Shown here piece by piece: positions 11,219 to 22,223 of a stretch of DNA of 64,000 nt; position 1 is the first letter of the stretch, and the number at the start of each line of letters is the position of its first letter. A model generated the notes under the pieces. It was not told the DNA's origin, searched no databases, and worked only from the letters and a program-made list of their open reading frames with translations. Source of the DNA: Glomus cerebriforme (taxonomy: Eukaryota; Glomeromycota; Glomeromycetes; Glomerales; Glomeraceae); contig QKYT01000126.1 of the NCBI GenBank assembly GCA_003550305.1, positions 144,859 through 208,858 of the forward strand. Direction: 5' to 3'. Both the position numbers and the translations under genes were made by a program.

Positions 11219-13862
11219 ATGATCACTTCGCAAAGTCAAAATTCATGTGCCAGAATATTAAAAGATTTAAATAACAAAGATCCCCCAATTCCAGCTGAGC
11301 CAATTACTGTTTCTATTGTTGGCGCTGGTCAAAGGTAATTTATAGTAAATTACCAATAATTTCTCTAACCTATACTGACCAATTTTATACTTTATATTAT
11401 TAGGGGTTCTGGATACGCGTATTATGCTATGTTGGATTCACAATTAGCCAAGGTTGTGGCTGTCGCTGAGCCGAATAAAATTCGCAGGAGAGAAATGCAA
11501 GAGGTTTGTCATATTAAAGTTGTACAAGATTTCTCGTCTTTTAATTTAAATATCTAATTATTCAATCCTTAGAGATATAATATTCCTGACGAAAATGTAT
11601 TTAGTGACTGGAAAGAAGTATGTGATCTTTTTTGCTTTAAAGAAATTATTTCAATAAATTTTTTTTAAAAATCCTGAATCATTTTAGCTCACAAATCGGC
11701 CCAAGTTAAGTGATGCGATTATAATCGCAACTTTGGATAATCTCCATACGGAACCCGCGATCGCATTTGCAGATTTAAAATACCATATTTTGTTAGAAAA
11801 ACCCATGGCACTGTGCCTGGAAGATTGCAGAAAAATCACTGATGCAGCAATTAGGAACAAAGTAAAATATTAGCGAATTTATTGTCATTTATCAAATTTA
11901 ATATTTTAAGTAACATGTAACATAACAATCGAATTTTAAAATATTATTTAGATCATATTGGCCGTAGGTTTGTACTTTTTAAATTAGGCTCTCTTTAATG
12001 TAGATTTTTTTTGAACTGGTAATAATGAACAGTAAATCACCGATTCGTTTAAATGTTATTTATTTTAGGACATGTTCTAAGATACACTCCACATAATCGG
12101 CTTATTAAAAGAGTTATCGATTCTGGGTTGTTGGGAAATGTCATTAATATTCAACACTTGGAACCTGTTGGAAATTGGCATTTTGCACATTCGGTGAGGA
12201 GAAATTATTTCTTTTGTGTACGCGATAGAATTTTCAGTTTTTTTTTAAAGGGAGAATTTGTTTATAGTATGTAAGGGGCAATTGGAGAAAAGAACAGGAT
12301 TCTTGTTTTTCCTTAATGACCAAGGTACTGTATTTTAAATGCAGTTGAAATAAGTATAATAATTCCTTGTAATTAAATTCCTTATAATTAATATTTTATT
12401 TATTATTTATTAAAGTGTTGTCATGATATTGGTAAGTTTTTATAAACTAATCGCATATTATTATTCATTTCATCTAGAAGTCTAATTTTAATTTATAGAT
12501 TTAATGGCGCACTGGAATGAGTCTCCTTGTGTGGTGATTATATTTTTGTACATTTTGAGCCGCGTGTTTTTTACATTATTTTAAACTACTTTAAACTTAA
12601 AAGATTATCATTACTTTAGAAAATAAGTTCATTTGGGAATTTATCCCATTTTACTTCAAGAAATAAACCTACCGAAGCAGGAGATGCAAAGTACGTTTTA
12701 TAAAAATTTTATGTTTTTTTAATATAAAATCAAAGTTATTGAAGTTTATCCTTTTATGCAGAAAATGTTTAGATTGTGCACATGAACCTTCATGTACATA
12801 TTCCGCGAAGAGAATTTATATCAAGCAATTTGAAGACGGAAATGATCTTTGGCCCGTATCTGTGGTTACGGATATCGTTGGTATGAAAATTTCGACTTTG
12901 CATAACGTTAGTTTTCATGTAGATTTTTACTACTCGTTTTTATGCTAAATCATATACTCCCTGCTTATTAGATATTGAACATTTGGTTGAAGCGTTAAAA
13001 ACTGGACCCTATGGCCGATGTGTTTATGAATGTGATAACGATGTTGCAGATCACCAGGTATTATAAGGTGCGACACAACTCGGATTCAATTTTTTAAAAA
13101 TTTAATTCTTTTTCAATTTCTGATAGGTTGTAAATATGGAATTTGCAAATGGCGCTACAGCAACTGTTACGATGGTTGCTTTTACCGAAGAAATATGTAC
13201 AAGGAAAGTGAGTATTTATTAGTATTTAAAGATAAATATAAACTCCTTTTTACAAATAATTGATTAAAGTTTCTTTTATTTTTGGTTTAATAAAAAAGAC
13301 CAGGTAAAGGAATCCATGATGAAATATTTGTTTTATATATATAAATGAATATAATGAATTTAAATTTAAATAATTTAAATTTTACTATGCAAAAGGATTT
13401 TTGGTTCACTTGGAGAGTTGGAATGCGACGGTATGGATTCAATAAGCTATTATAATTTTTCGACAGAGAAAAAAGAACTTTTAAGGCCTACTGATATCAT
13501 TGGTGCGAGTGATTTAAGTGGTCATGGTAAGTTTTATTCTATTATAATGTAAAAATTAGTCTTTAAATAATAAATATTGCTAAATTTATTATGTGATTAA
13601 TAGGTGGCGGTGACTTTGGTTTAATGCAATCGTTTCTTTTCGCGATTGCATCAAAAAACGAATCTACTAAATTTATTGTTTCAGGACCAGAAGAAACATT
13701 TGGTAATTAAGTTAATTCTTATTATTTATTTGAACAAGAGGAATCCAAAATTAATTCTGTTTATATATAGATTCTCACTTATATGTATTTGCTGCGGAAC
13801 ATTCGAGAAAAACTGGGCAAGTTGTTTATATTGAACAATTTAAACATGATAATGGAATTTAA
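11219..13862 (+). CDS. Gfo/Idh/MocA-family NAD(P)-dependent oxidoreductase
   Basis: Seventeen exons join in frame to 455 aa: 11219-11334, 11404-11503, 11573-11617, 11688-11861, 11952-11967, 12069-12193, 12268-12324, 12416-12431, 12499-12533, 12620-12690, 12762-12880, 12972-13057, 13127-13207, 13299-13303, 13396-13526, 13604-13702, 13771-13862. The Rossmann motif [16 protein letters not shown] lies at about residues 34-49. LLEKPMAL holds the conserved EKP lysine, and [14 protein letters not shown] and CCHDIDLMAHW match the catalytic-domain motifs. Members reduce or oxidise sugars and related compounds; the substrate cannot be told here. Two exons are 16 nt and one is only 5 nt (13299-13303). 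The 5-nt exon is needed to keep frame and to build the conserved RKTRIFG stretch. Confidence 0.88.
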
Positions 13863-14877
13863 ACCTGAGAGTTATTGATTAAAATATTGATCGAACCAAA
13901 TTTGTACAATAACAATTTATTTATTAATAAAAAGAAACCATATTCGTTGATGTTTTATAAAAGTTTTAATAATCGTACAAGAAGTTAATCAATGTTTACA
14001 CTATAATTCTTTTAACATAAACAGAAAATTTTAATTCTTACTATTCTTACTCTAGCAATAATGGCAGTAAAGTTCAACTAAGAAAAATGAATGCAAATTA
14101 AATTTTATATTAAGTCATTTTGGGTAAAAAAAAAAAAATCTCGATAACTTTATAATCATTAACATTAAGAATGAGTTGTATATCTAAAGAATTCCCAACA
14201 TAGGTTTTAAAGTTGTTCGAACTTCCTTTGAGATCGATAATCACTTGATATAGTTTCTACAATAATACTAGCCAAAATGGATTTCCGATTCATGATGCAA
14301 TTACAAACCAATTCCAGATCTGGAAAGGCGCGTTGAAATTTTTTTTTTTGAGGATATTTGATATTAAAGGTTTAAGGCTTTAAGCATAAATGCTTATATA
14401 CATACATATATATATCTGAATCTTTAAATCAATCAAATTTTTCATGTAAATTCGTTTTTTGTTTTAATTATTATTTTTAAGTTTGGAGGTTTAAATTTCA
14501 GTACTTTGTATCCAAATAAGCTCCAATTTCAATTTTTTAAATGGTCTCTAAACTAATTTTAGAAGGTTAATAAGAATTATTTATTATTAATCGTAATATC
14601 GATTAACGATTAATTTGTAACTTCATAGAATAGTTTTTATTATATTGATTTCATATGTCTCTTGTGAAGAAAATTCTAGTGTTTGTCCTTGCATAGTATT
14701 GTAGTACAAAAAGATTTATAATATACAACCAAGGAGTTTCATGACTTCAATTTCATTCAATCATTTTATTCCTTCTTTTTCTCCCATTTAGATCGCAATA
14801 CCTTTTCTTCACCGTCCGAAACTTTTGCAAGCGCTTTTATATTAAAACTTTTAAAACCTAACGTGTTTCAAATAACC
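13863..14877. other. Intergenic region, no gene recognised
   Basis: About 1 kb of A/T-rich sequence between two plus-strand genes. It should contain the 3-prime UTR of the oxidoreductase and the promoter of the cytochrome b5 gene. No tRNA, repeat or coding signal was recognised. Confidence 0.55.
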
Positions 14878-15863
14878 ATGTACTCATTAGCCAGCAAAAT
14901 ATACAAAAGTGTAATTGGAAGTTCCGAAGAGCAAATTACCGAGGAAAATGTAAAACAAGAAACTATTAATTTCACAAAAACTACAAAAAAAAATGCAGAA
15001 GAAACTTCTCAAACCAAACAAATGACCGTAAAAGTTTCGACGGTGGAGGAAACTTCAAACACCACAAGTTCTACCATAGAGTTTGCAGTTCCAGCTTCCG
15101 TGCCGAAAATGCAAGTGTCTGATTTTAATGGTATGCATAAAATCAAATAATTTGAATTTATTTGTCTTATAGTTTTTAATAAACTTTTGTTGTATATACC
15201 AGGCACAATATCCGATGTTGCTCCAGCGTTCCCAAGCATTGACAGTCCACAACGGTCCAAAAAACGAACACCTCTAGAGAAAGCGAACAAATTAAGACAA
15301 AAGATTGCTTTGGAACCCGGCCATTCTCCATTAGATTGGGCAAAATTGACTAGTAGTGGAGCTAATCTTAGGGTAATTCAAAGAAATCCTATTTTAAAAA
15401 ACTTTGTGGATCAAAACTCATTTTGTTTTATATAATAGGGAGTTTCAGAAATAAAAAAGTACACCATTGATGAAGTTAGTCTTCATAAAACTAAAGATGA
15501 CGCATGGACGGTCTTTAATGGCAAAATTTATAACATTACTCCATATCTCAAATTTCACCCTGGTGGTAAGTTTTACGAAAAATTGTTGATTATATATCAT
15601 CATAATAATTTAATTTCTCGTTCATTTAAAAAAAGGTGAAAAAGAGTTAATGAGATCGGCTGGTAAAGATGGAACTAAATTATTTAGTGAGTTAAATCTA
15701 ATACAAAATGTTTATATAAATGATATTATTACTAATTCTTTTTCTTTCTTTTCTTCCCTTCCCTTCCTTAGTGTCGACACACGCATGGGTAAATTATGAT
15801 TTCATGTTGGAAAAATGTTTTGTTGGTTTTTTAGTTGGAGAACAGCGTAATTCATTAATTTAA
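14878..15863 (+). CDS. IRC21: Cytochrome b5 domain protein (Irc21 / CYB5R4 N-terminal type)
   Basis: Five exons (14878-15130, 15203-15372, 15439-15565, 15636-15686, 15772-15863) give 230 aa. The first 120 residues are Thr-, Ser- and Glu-rich and low in complexity. A short conserved block (TPLEKANKLRQKI, GHSPLDWAKLT) precedes the heme-binding domain, as in the N-terminal half of CYB5R4/Ncb5or and in yeast Irc21. The cytochrome b5 core is complete: DDAWTVFNGKIYNITPYLKF, then HPGG and STHAWVN. These place the two axial heme histidines at about residues 181 and 204. There is no reductase domain and no membrane anchor, so it is probably a soluble electron carrier. The ATG at 14878 is used; an upstream in-frame GTG at 14863 is not a normal fungal start. 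Confidence 0.85.
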
Positions 15864-15970
15864 ATTGAACATTATATAAATAATATGAACATTTTTTTTT
15901 AATATTAACTTATAAAAATTATTACAAGTACAGATAAAAAAAACTTGCACTCATTATACTCACTGAAGAT

Positions 15971-16430
15971 TCATAATTTTCCTTGTTCACTTAATTCTTG
16001 TTTCTCTTTATCACTAAGTGACCAGAATTCGGTAGTTTTACGATGATACCAATTTCGTATCTAAATATTTTAGGATATGTAAATAATTAAAGCACAATCA
16101 TTCGTAAATAAAATTTAATAATAAGATTAATTTACCGGTACAAAACAATGATTATCTTGTCCAAAGTCCGCATATAATACAATATATGCTCCAGTAACTA
16201 ATAAATCCGAATAATTCACTTTAAATTGAAGCTAGTTAATTTACTCTTGTACAGTCAAACTTACCTACGCTTAAAACAATACTACCAACATGATAAGACC
16301 TTGAATAAGGTGATAAATATCGGGTTAAACCTAAATTTTGTATTCTTCTACCGTACTTTAAAAATAATGAAGGATCTACTGTTTTTTTTGTTAGATTCGG
16401 AGATTTTGAAGCAACTTTATTTATTTGCAT
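15971..16430 (-). CDS. Small predicted membrane protein, family not recognised
   Basis: Three exons (16430-16265, 16218-16136, 16060-15971) join in frame to 112 aa, all with GT-AG introns. The N-terminus is basic and could act as a mitochondrial presequence (KVASKSPNLTKKTVDPSLF). The middle has YGRRIQNLGLTRYLSPYSRS followed by a hydrophobic stretch (VGSIVLSVG). A second stretch, DLLVTGAYIVLYADFGQ, could be a membrane segment, and the tail is WYHRKTTEFWSLSDKEKQEL. Size and make-up recall small accessory subunits of mitochondrial complexes, but I do not recognise the family. The leader upstream of the ATG carries a poly(A) tract of about 64 bases on the coding strand. Confidence 0.65.
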
Positions 16431-16441
16431 TTTCTTTTCAC

Positions 16442-16443
<2 letters not shown>

Positions 16444-16487
<44 letters not shown>

Positions 16488-16507
16488 TTTTTTTTTTTTT
16501 TTTTTTT
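16444..16507. repeat. Poly(T)/poly(A) tract of 64 bases
   Basis: 42 T, one A, then 21 T on the plus strand. On the coding strand of the downstream 112-aa gene this is a poly(A) tract ending 13 bases before the ATG. Long homopolymers are also prone to assembly error, so the exact length is uncertain. Confidence 0.8.
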
Positions 16508-16767
16508 GCGCTATTTATTACTTTTTAACGTGTTACGTGATACGAAATTTAAATTTAATCGAACCAATGAAATCACATATATCAGAAATTGAAAATTTTT
16601 TAGTAGACGAAAACTAATTTAAAATTCGGGTGACTCGGATGATAACTTTAACTGTTAATGAAATCTGTTATAATATTTCGCTCAAATAATCATCATAATA
16701 CAAGGTTACAGTCATAAACTTACAGGAAATTGTGAATTTGTTACTTAACCACATACAGTCAGTCTAT

Positions 16768-17826
16768 TTACTCGGGTTGTAAAAGACAACCACTAATAAT
16801 ACGTTTTCTAAAATCATTAATATAAGCAACCATATTTTCAGTATCATCTAATTTGACACCAGACGATCTTACTGTAGGACCGATTTCTCTTTCCAATTGA
16901 ATTAAAGATAATTTGATATTTTCAATATAATTTGTTAATTCATTGTTTAATCTTTGTAATTCATCAGATTCTTTCATGTTGTTTTCGGATTTCGTTTTAA
17001 CTTCTTGAATTTGTTCACGAAGATTATCAATTTCTATCGAAGTTAATTTATTTTCTTGTTCAAGTTTTTGTTGTTGAGTACGCTTACCTGAAAATAGATT
17101 TATTTAAGTTGCGATGCATAATTGTTAATGTGATTGAAAGAGTAAATAATATCGTTACTTACTTTGTTCGTAATTAAGAAATTTTTTTGTGAAGATGGGA
17201 AATCCAAGACGTTCTTGCAAACTCACTTGTTCACTTTCTGTGGATAAAAAAAAAATTTTTTTATTTTTGGAATCGCTATGGATATTTTTATGTAATATAA
17301 TTAATAGAAATAATTTATTTATACCGGAAGAATTATCAGAATTATAAGTATCACCAAAATCTTCATGAGATTTTTCAACAGGTCCCTATGAAATAATTAC
17401 AATCACACGTTCGTGATGACAAGTAACAACAACAATCTACAAAAAAAAAATATTATATATAACTGCACAAGTTCATACCTTCAATTTTGAAGTCGAAGTA
17501 ATAAATTCATTTTGATCATCAATAACATTTAAAGAATATTTATTATCGTCTTCAGATGAACCAGAAGTTGGTTCATAATAGTCGGCCACTTTCCTTCCAC
17601 TTCTAGTTCGACGTTGTTTCTGTTTATCATTAGCAGCGGCTTTCCCTGAAGATCTTTTTGTTGTATTTGCACTACTACTACTTTGACTAGAAATAAATCC
17701 GTTCAATGATCTACCAATACCGAATTAATCCGTATACATTAAAATTGGGTTAATTATAAAGGATAAAACGAACAGTCGATTTATTTACCTCATATTTTTT
17801 GCGCGTTGAGCTCGTGTAAGAGTCAT
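16768..17826 (-). CDS. Coiled-coil protein of unknown family
   Basis: Five exons (17826-17789, 17710-17479, 17385-17325, 17237-17163, 17087-16768) join in frame to 241 aa; introns are GT-AG. The N-terminal half is basic and low in complexity (TRAQRAKNMRSLNG, QRRTRSGRKVADYYEP) and then acidic and Ser-rich, as in many chromatin or kinetochore proteins. A conserved-looking block LGFPIFTKKFLNYEQ leads into about 80 residues of predicted coiled coil (EQENKLTSIEIDNLREQI, LNNELTNYIENIKLSLIQLE). The C-terminus is TENMVAYINDFRKRIISG. The layout could fit a kinetochore or spindle component, but I cannot assign a family and that idea is only inference. Confidence 0.65.
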
Positions 17827-18561
17827 TTTACAATAGAATAATATTTTCTTTTAATTAGATTTCAAAAAAATTTGAGTAATTACAAACAAAAACAAAAAAA
17901 ACAAGCAAGGAAGAAAAAGGTTGCAGTTTGGAATAATAAAGCTAACAAATATCCTTTTATTTAACAACCATTGTTAATCCGAACATCCGAAAATTTATTA
18001 TACGTAATAATATTTATACAATAATTTATACTTTTTATGCAGTTGTGATGAATTTTATAAATTTGATTTGTTTCCAAACTGCGAAAACAATCAACAAGGG
18101 GGAATGAACTATTTCGGAGATAAAACACAGTCAATATCACATCAAGTTATTTCCATTGTTAAACTTTTCATTGTCATTATTCCCGCAGTATAGTATAAAG
18201 TTTGTCTATTTGTGATACTTGCTATTTTTGGTTATTAATTAATGAATCATTTTAAATATGTACATTATACCGGGAGATATCACTCAATGTGATAAATTAT
18301 AATATGTGATATCAACTTAAATTTACACATAAAAATCAAATTATTTAATTACTGTATATGTTAGAAACTTAGAATACAAGTTTTTTTTTCTGATTTAATA
18401 AATTCTAAGAAAGGAATATCATTTTAATTTTTTGTTATATTTATAATAATTACTACCTTTGGAATTAAAAAAAAAAAAAATTAATTTACTATGTAAAAAG
18501 AAAATGCAAATAACTATAATAATGATTCCACAAATTGAATAAATAAATTGAATAATGAAAA
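17827..18561. other. Intergenic region, no gene recognised
   Basis: A/T-rich spacer between two minus-strand genes. It should include the promoter of the coiled-coil gene and the 3-prime UTR of the argininosuccinate synthase gene. Nothing else seen. Confidence 0.55.
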
Positions 18562-20237
18562 TTATGATTTATTGGCAAAAGCACTTTCACCCCATTTCTT
18601 CAATCTTATACTTTGAATCTTAATGAAACCTTCAGAATCAACTGGACTAAATCCACCCTGAACATCCATAGAACTTTCTTCCATATCATATAATTTTTCA
18701 GAATCAGATTTACGACCTTCAACTATAACATTTCCTTTATAAAGTTTCAATCTAACTTCACCATTAACAGATTTTTGACTTTCTATAAGAGAAGCAGATA
18801 AGAATTCACGTTCAGGAGAAAAGTATTGGCCGTTATATAAGAGTTGCGAGAATTGTGGTGTAATGAATTGATCTCTTAATGCTCGAACCTGGCGATCAAG
18901 GACCAAACCTTCCAAATCAATATGAGCTGTTCTTAGGATAGTACCCCCAGGAGTTTCATAACAACCTCGACTCTTGATGCCAATGAATCGATTTTCAACA
19001 ATATCAATACGACCAATACCATTTCTTCGCGCAATTGTATTAAGGTAGATAAAGAGATCAAGAGAATCAGTTTTTACAGTACCATCATCATTATTTACAA
19101 CTTTGATGGGTACACCATGTTGGAATGTAATGGTAATACGTTCGGGTTTATTTGGAGCATCTTCAGGATCTACAGTTAATTTCCACATATCTTTTGGTGG
19201 CGTTACATTAGGATCTTCTAAAATACCAGCTTCATAGGAGATATGGAATCTAAAATTGATATTATAATTAGAAATATGGAAATTTTTTTTATAAATATTA
19301 TAATAATAAGACTCACAAATTTTCATCTGTTGACCATGGTTTTGATTTGGTTTGAACAACTGGTATGTTCTTTTCAGCTGCATAATCTAAAAGGCTTTGT
19401 CGACCAGGGAAACGTTCATAAAATTCTTTTATAATAATAAAAAAGGGATATACATACACAAAATGTTAAATTTAAAAAATTTCATTAGCCAGAAACAAGG
19501 AAATATGTTGTATTAACTAAACTACTAACCAGGAATACGCCATGGAGCAATGACTTTGATATCTGGCTTCAAAGCATAATAAGCTAATTCGAAACGGACT
19601 TGATCATTACCCTTGCCGGTACATCCATGGGAAACGAATTGACAATTTTCTTTAGTCGCAATTTCCATCTATGTATAAATAATTGAATAATTGAAGATTG
19701 TTATTATTGTCGATTATAGCAATTTATAAGTATTACAAATATAATTACCTGACTACGAGCAATAACAGGACGAGCAAGAGAAGTACCCAAAAGATAAACA
19801 TTCTAATAAACCATATAAACACTGATAAGATTAAATGAAACGGATTGTGATCAATTTTTTTTTTTTTTTAAAAAAAAAAAATTCCATACCTCATATATTG
19901 CATTAGCCTGAATAGCAGGGAAAATAAGTTCATCAACATAAGTTTGTCTTAAATCCTATACATAAAATTTATTTATATTATCGTTTCAGTAAAAATTTGA
20001 CAATTCTTCAAAATAGATAAATTGTGATTTTTTTTTTTTTTTTTTTTTTTTTACCTCGATAAAAACTTTTTTTGCGCCAATTTTCAAAGCTTTTTCTCTG
20101 GCGGCTTCAAAGTCTTCTTCTTGACCAATATTGGCCATATAAGCGAGGACATCATAACCTTGTTCGATAAGCCATACAAGAATGCATGAAGTATCTAAAC
20201 CACCAGAGTAAGCGAGAAGAACACGACCTTTTGACAT
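18562..20237 (-). CDS. ARG1: Argininosuccinate synthase
   Basis: Six exons (20237-20055, 19955-19890, 19802-19749, 19668-19530, 19425-19317, 19249-18562) join in frame to 412 aa, the normal family size. The enzyme couples citrulline and aspartate with ATP to argininosuccinate in arginine synthesis. The PP-loop motif [16 protein letters not shown] is at about residues 8-23. [61 protein letters not shown] and PGGTIL are all intact. Intron 1 contains a long T run close to its donor and intron 2 contains adjoining T and A runs. The start codon is unambiguous and there is no sign of damage. Confidence 0.97.
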
Positions 20238-21395
20238 TTTTCACTGACTTTCAAGGAAGTAGTTTATCAGAAGGATGGATATTGAAGGAATATCTTAAAA
20301 TGTTGAAAAATGAAATTTCCTTTCTTTATAACATTTTAATTCATCAGTTGTAAGATGGATAGCCCGCAAAATACCGATGATAATTTTTAATCTAATTAAC
20401 GTGAGATAATCATACATATATTTCATATATTGTTGATTGACGCCAAGATTATCAAAAGCGTTAAAAAAGAATTTGCACTGATTACGAAATGCGAGATATT
20501 ATTACAAAAGTGATTAAGATTTGCTTCAGGCGCAAATCTAGAAAATAATTAATTTCGTATATAAAGAAGGAATTTTTTGATGACACATGTTTTATTATAA
20601 TCTTAGATCTTTGTGATTAGGAAATCAATATTAATTAGCATTCAGCCAAAAACCGTTTAATAGATTGTTTATGAGGGATTCCAATAAGTTGATGTAAAAT
20701 TGTGCGACCATTTGTAATTTTTTTTTCAATCCAATTATAAAAAAATGCAATGAAAGACAATTACCGCACTGGTGGTTGGTATATTTCAATTATAATTTCT
20801 AATATTTTTGTTTTTATAGTTTTGATATTTCATTTATAAATACTATCCAAAATTTAAGTGTTAAATTTAGAACTAAATTTAGGTAACAAATTTGAAATTT
20901 GAGTAGAATATTATCTATGTTTTTTCTTTTTATCATCAATCAAATACATCAAACATTATTTGTTATAATGAATCAATGAATCTATTAAACTCTTTAAATG
21001 GTGGCACTCACTATAAGGCAAGCCAACTGCTGTTATATTTATATAATCAAATAGTCATTTCCACCAAATAAGGCTTGTGACTATAGAGAAGGTTGATTGT
21101 ACCTTAAAAAAGCCATTATTATATTTTTATGTGATCTATATGATAATTTTAATTTTGAGAAAGAATTTTAATAATATTTTCCAAAACTAAGTCACCCTTT
21201 GGCTCATCAATTAATTTTAAAAGTACTTATTATTATGTACAGCAAACTATGTACTATTCAAAATGAAAAAAATTTATCAGAATAAGTGTTAAATAGAAAA
21301 ATCGTTCATTAGCAAAACACCTTTTAACACAAAACCTGTTCTAATTACATCTCTAATTCACTCTTTTCAATAAAAATTTTGATGGCTTTTATTTT
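20238..21395. other. Intergenic region, no gene recognised
   Basis: About 1.2 kb of A/T-rich sequence upstream of the argininosuccinate synthase gene and downstream of the next minus-strand gene. No coding signal, tRNA or clear repeat was recognised. Confidence 0.55.
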
Positions 21396-21995
21396 TTACC
21401 AAGGATATTCTTCATCAGAAATTCCTCTCAACATAACTTTTAAATACATTGGCATTTCCACACCTTCCAAAACTTCTAAAGCAACATTAATAACTTCTTC
21501 CCTTCCATTGAATTGTCTTAATACATCAACACATTCACAAATACCTTGTCTTAAATACATTTCACCGACATCTCTATTCATGTATTCAGGACCCATTCTT
21601 CTTTGATCACATAACCACATATTTTGTGAAGGAATATATTTACTAAATCTTCTTAAATAAGGTGCCATCCATCTAATAACCAATTCTCTTGAAGGCGTAA
21701 CAACTTCTGCTAAACATTCAAATAAAACAGAATTATACGATGTAGCATTTAATAATGTAATAAAAGCATCCATACCACAAGAAGAAGTTGGAGATTCATT
21801 CCATTGTTTTGTTGCTTCTTCTGCTTTAAATGGCGCTGAGCTTGTTGCTACTCTTTTTTTATATTGTAACCATAATTCTGCACCTACTGGACAATTTGAT
21901 TTAAGGATGAGTAAAAAACGACTTTCTTGAAACTCATTTGGTGCCGTGTATACTGTTACGAGTCGCTCTATAAAACGTCTTAAGTCAACAGACAT
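21396..21995 (-). CDS. Conserved-looking hypothetical protein, 199 aa
   Basis: Single-exon open frame. The start is the ATG at 21995 (MSVDLRRFIERLVTVYTAPN); a slightly longer frame would need a TTG start. The protein is well composed, with mixed charge and amphipathic helices, for example ELWLQYKKRVATSSAPFKAE, FECLAEVVTPSRELVIRWM and LRQGICECVDVLRQF. No signal peptide or membrane segment is evident. I do not recognise the family, and no catalytic motif stands out. The helical pattern could be an alpha-solenoid or adaptor. It lies head to head with RRP41, 228 bases apart. Confidence 0.7.
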   Translation of the reverse strand: MSVDLRRFIERLVTVYTAPNEFQESRFLLILKSNCPVGAELWLQYKKRVATSSAPFKAEEATKQWNESPTSSCGMDAFITLLNATSYNSVLFECLAEVVTPSRELVIRWMAPYLRRFSKYIPSQNMWLCDQRRMGPEYMNRDVGEMYLRQGICECVDVLRQFNGREEVINVALEVLEGVEMPMYLKVMLRGISDEEYPW

Positions 21996-22223
21996 GTTCA
22001 AAAAGAAAAATTGTGAAGCGAAAGGATCTCAATATTTAAAAAGTTTTAAAATAACAAACCTTTATACAGTATCCTTTATCCTTTATATACAAAATTATCC
22101 TTGAAATATCATAGGGAATTTCGGAATTTATATTCTAATAAATAATGGTAATTAGTGTAACATATGATATATGTAGTCAGGGCTGTTACAGAAAATCGCC
22201 GCTGCTGCTCCCGTACATTTCAA
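21996..22223. promoter_or_regulatory. Shared divergent promoter, 199-aa gene / RRP41
   Basis: 228 bases separate the two start codons on opposite strands. Both transcripts must start here, so the leaders are short or overlap. No named site recognised. Confidence 0.45.

Noticed and set aside
14863..14877. Five-residue N-terminal extension of the cytochrome b5 protein
   Set aside because: It would use a GTG start; the ATG at 14878 is adequate.
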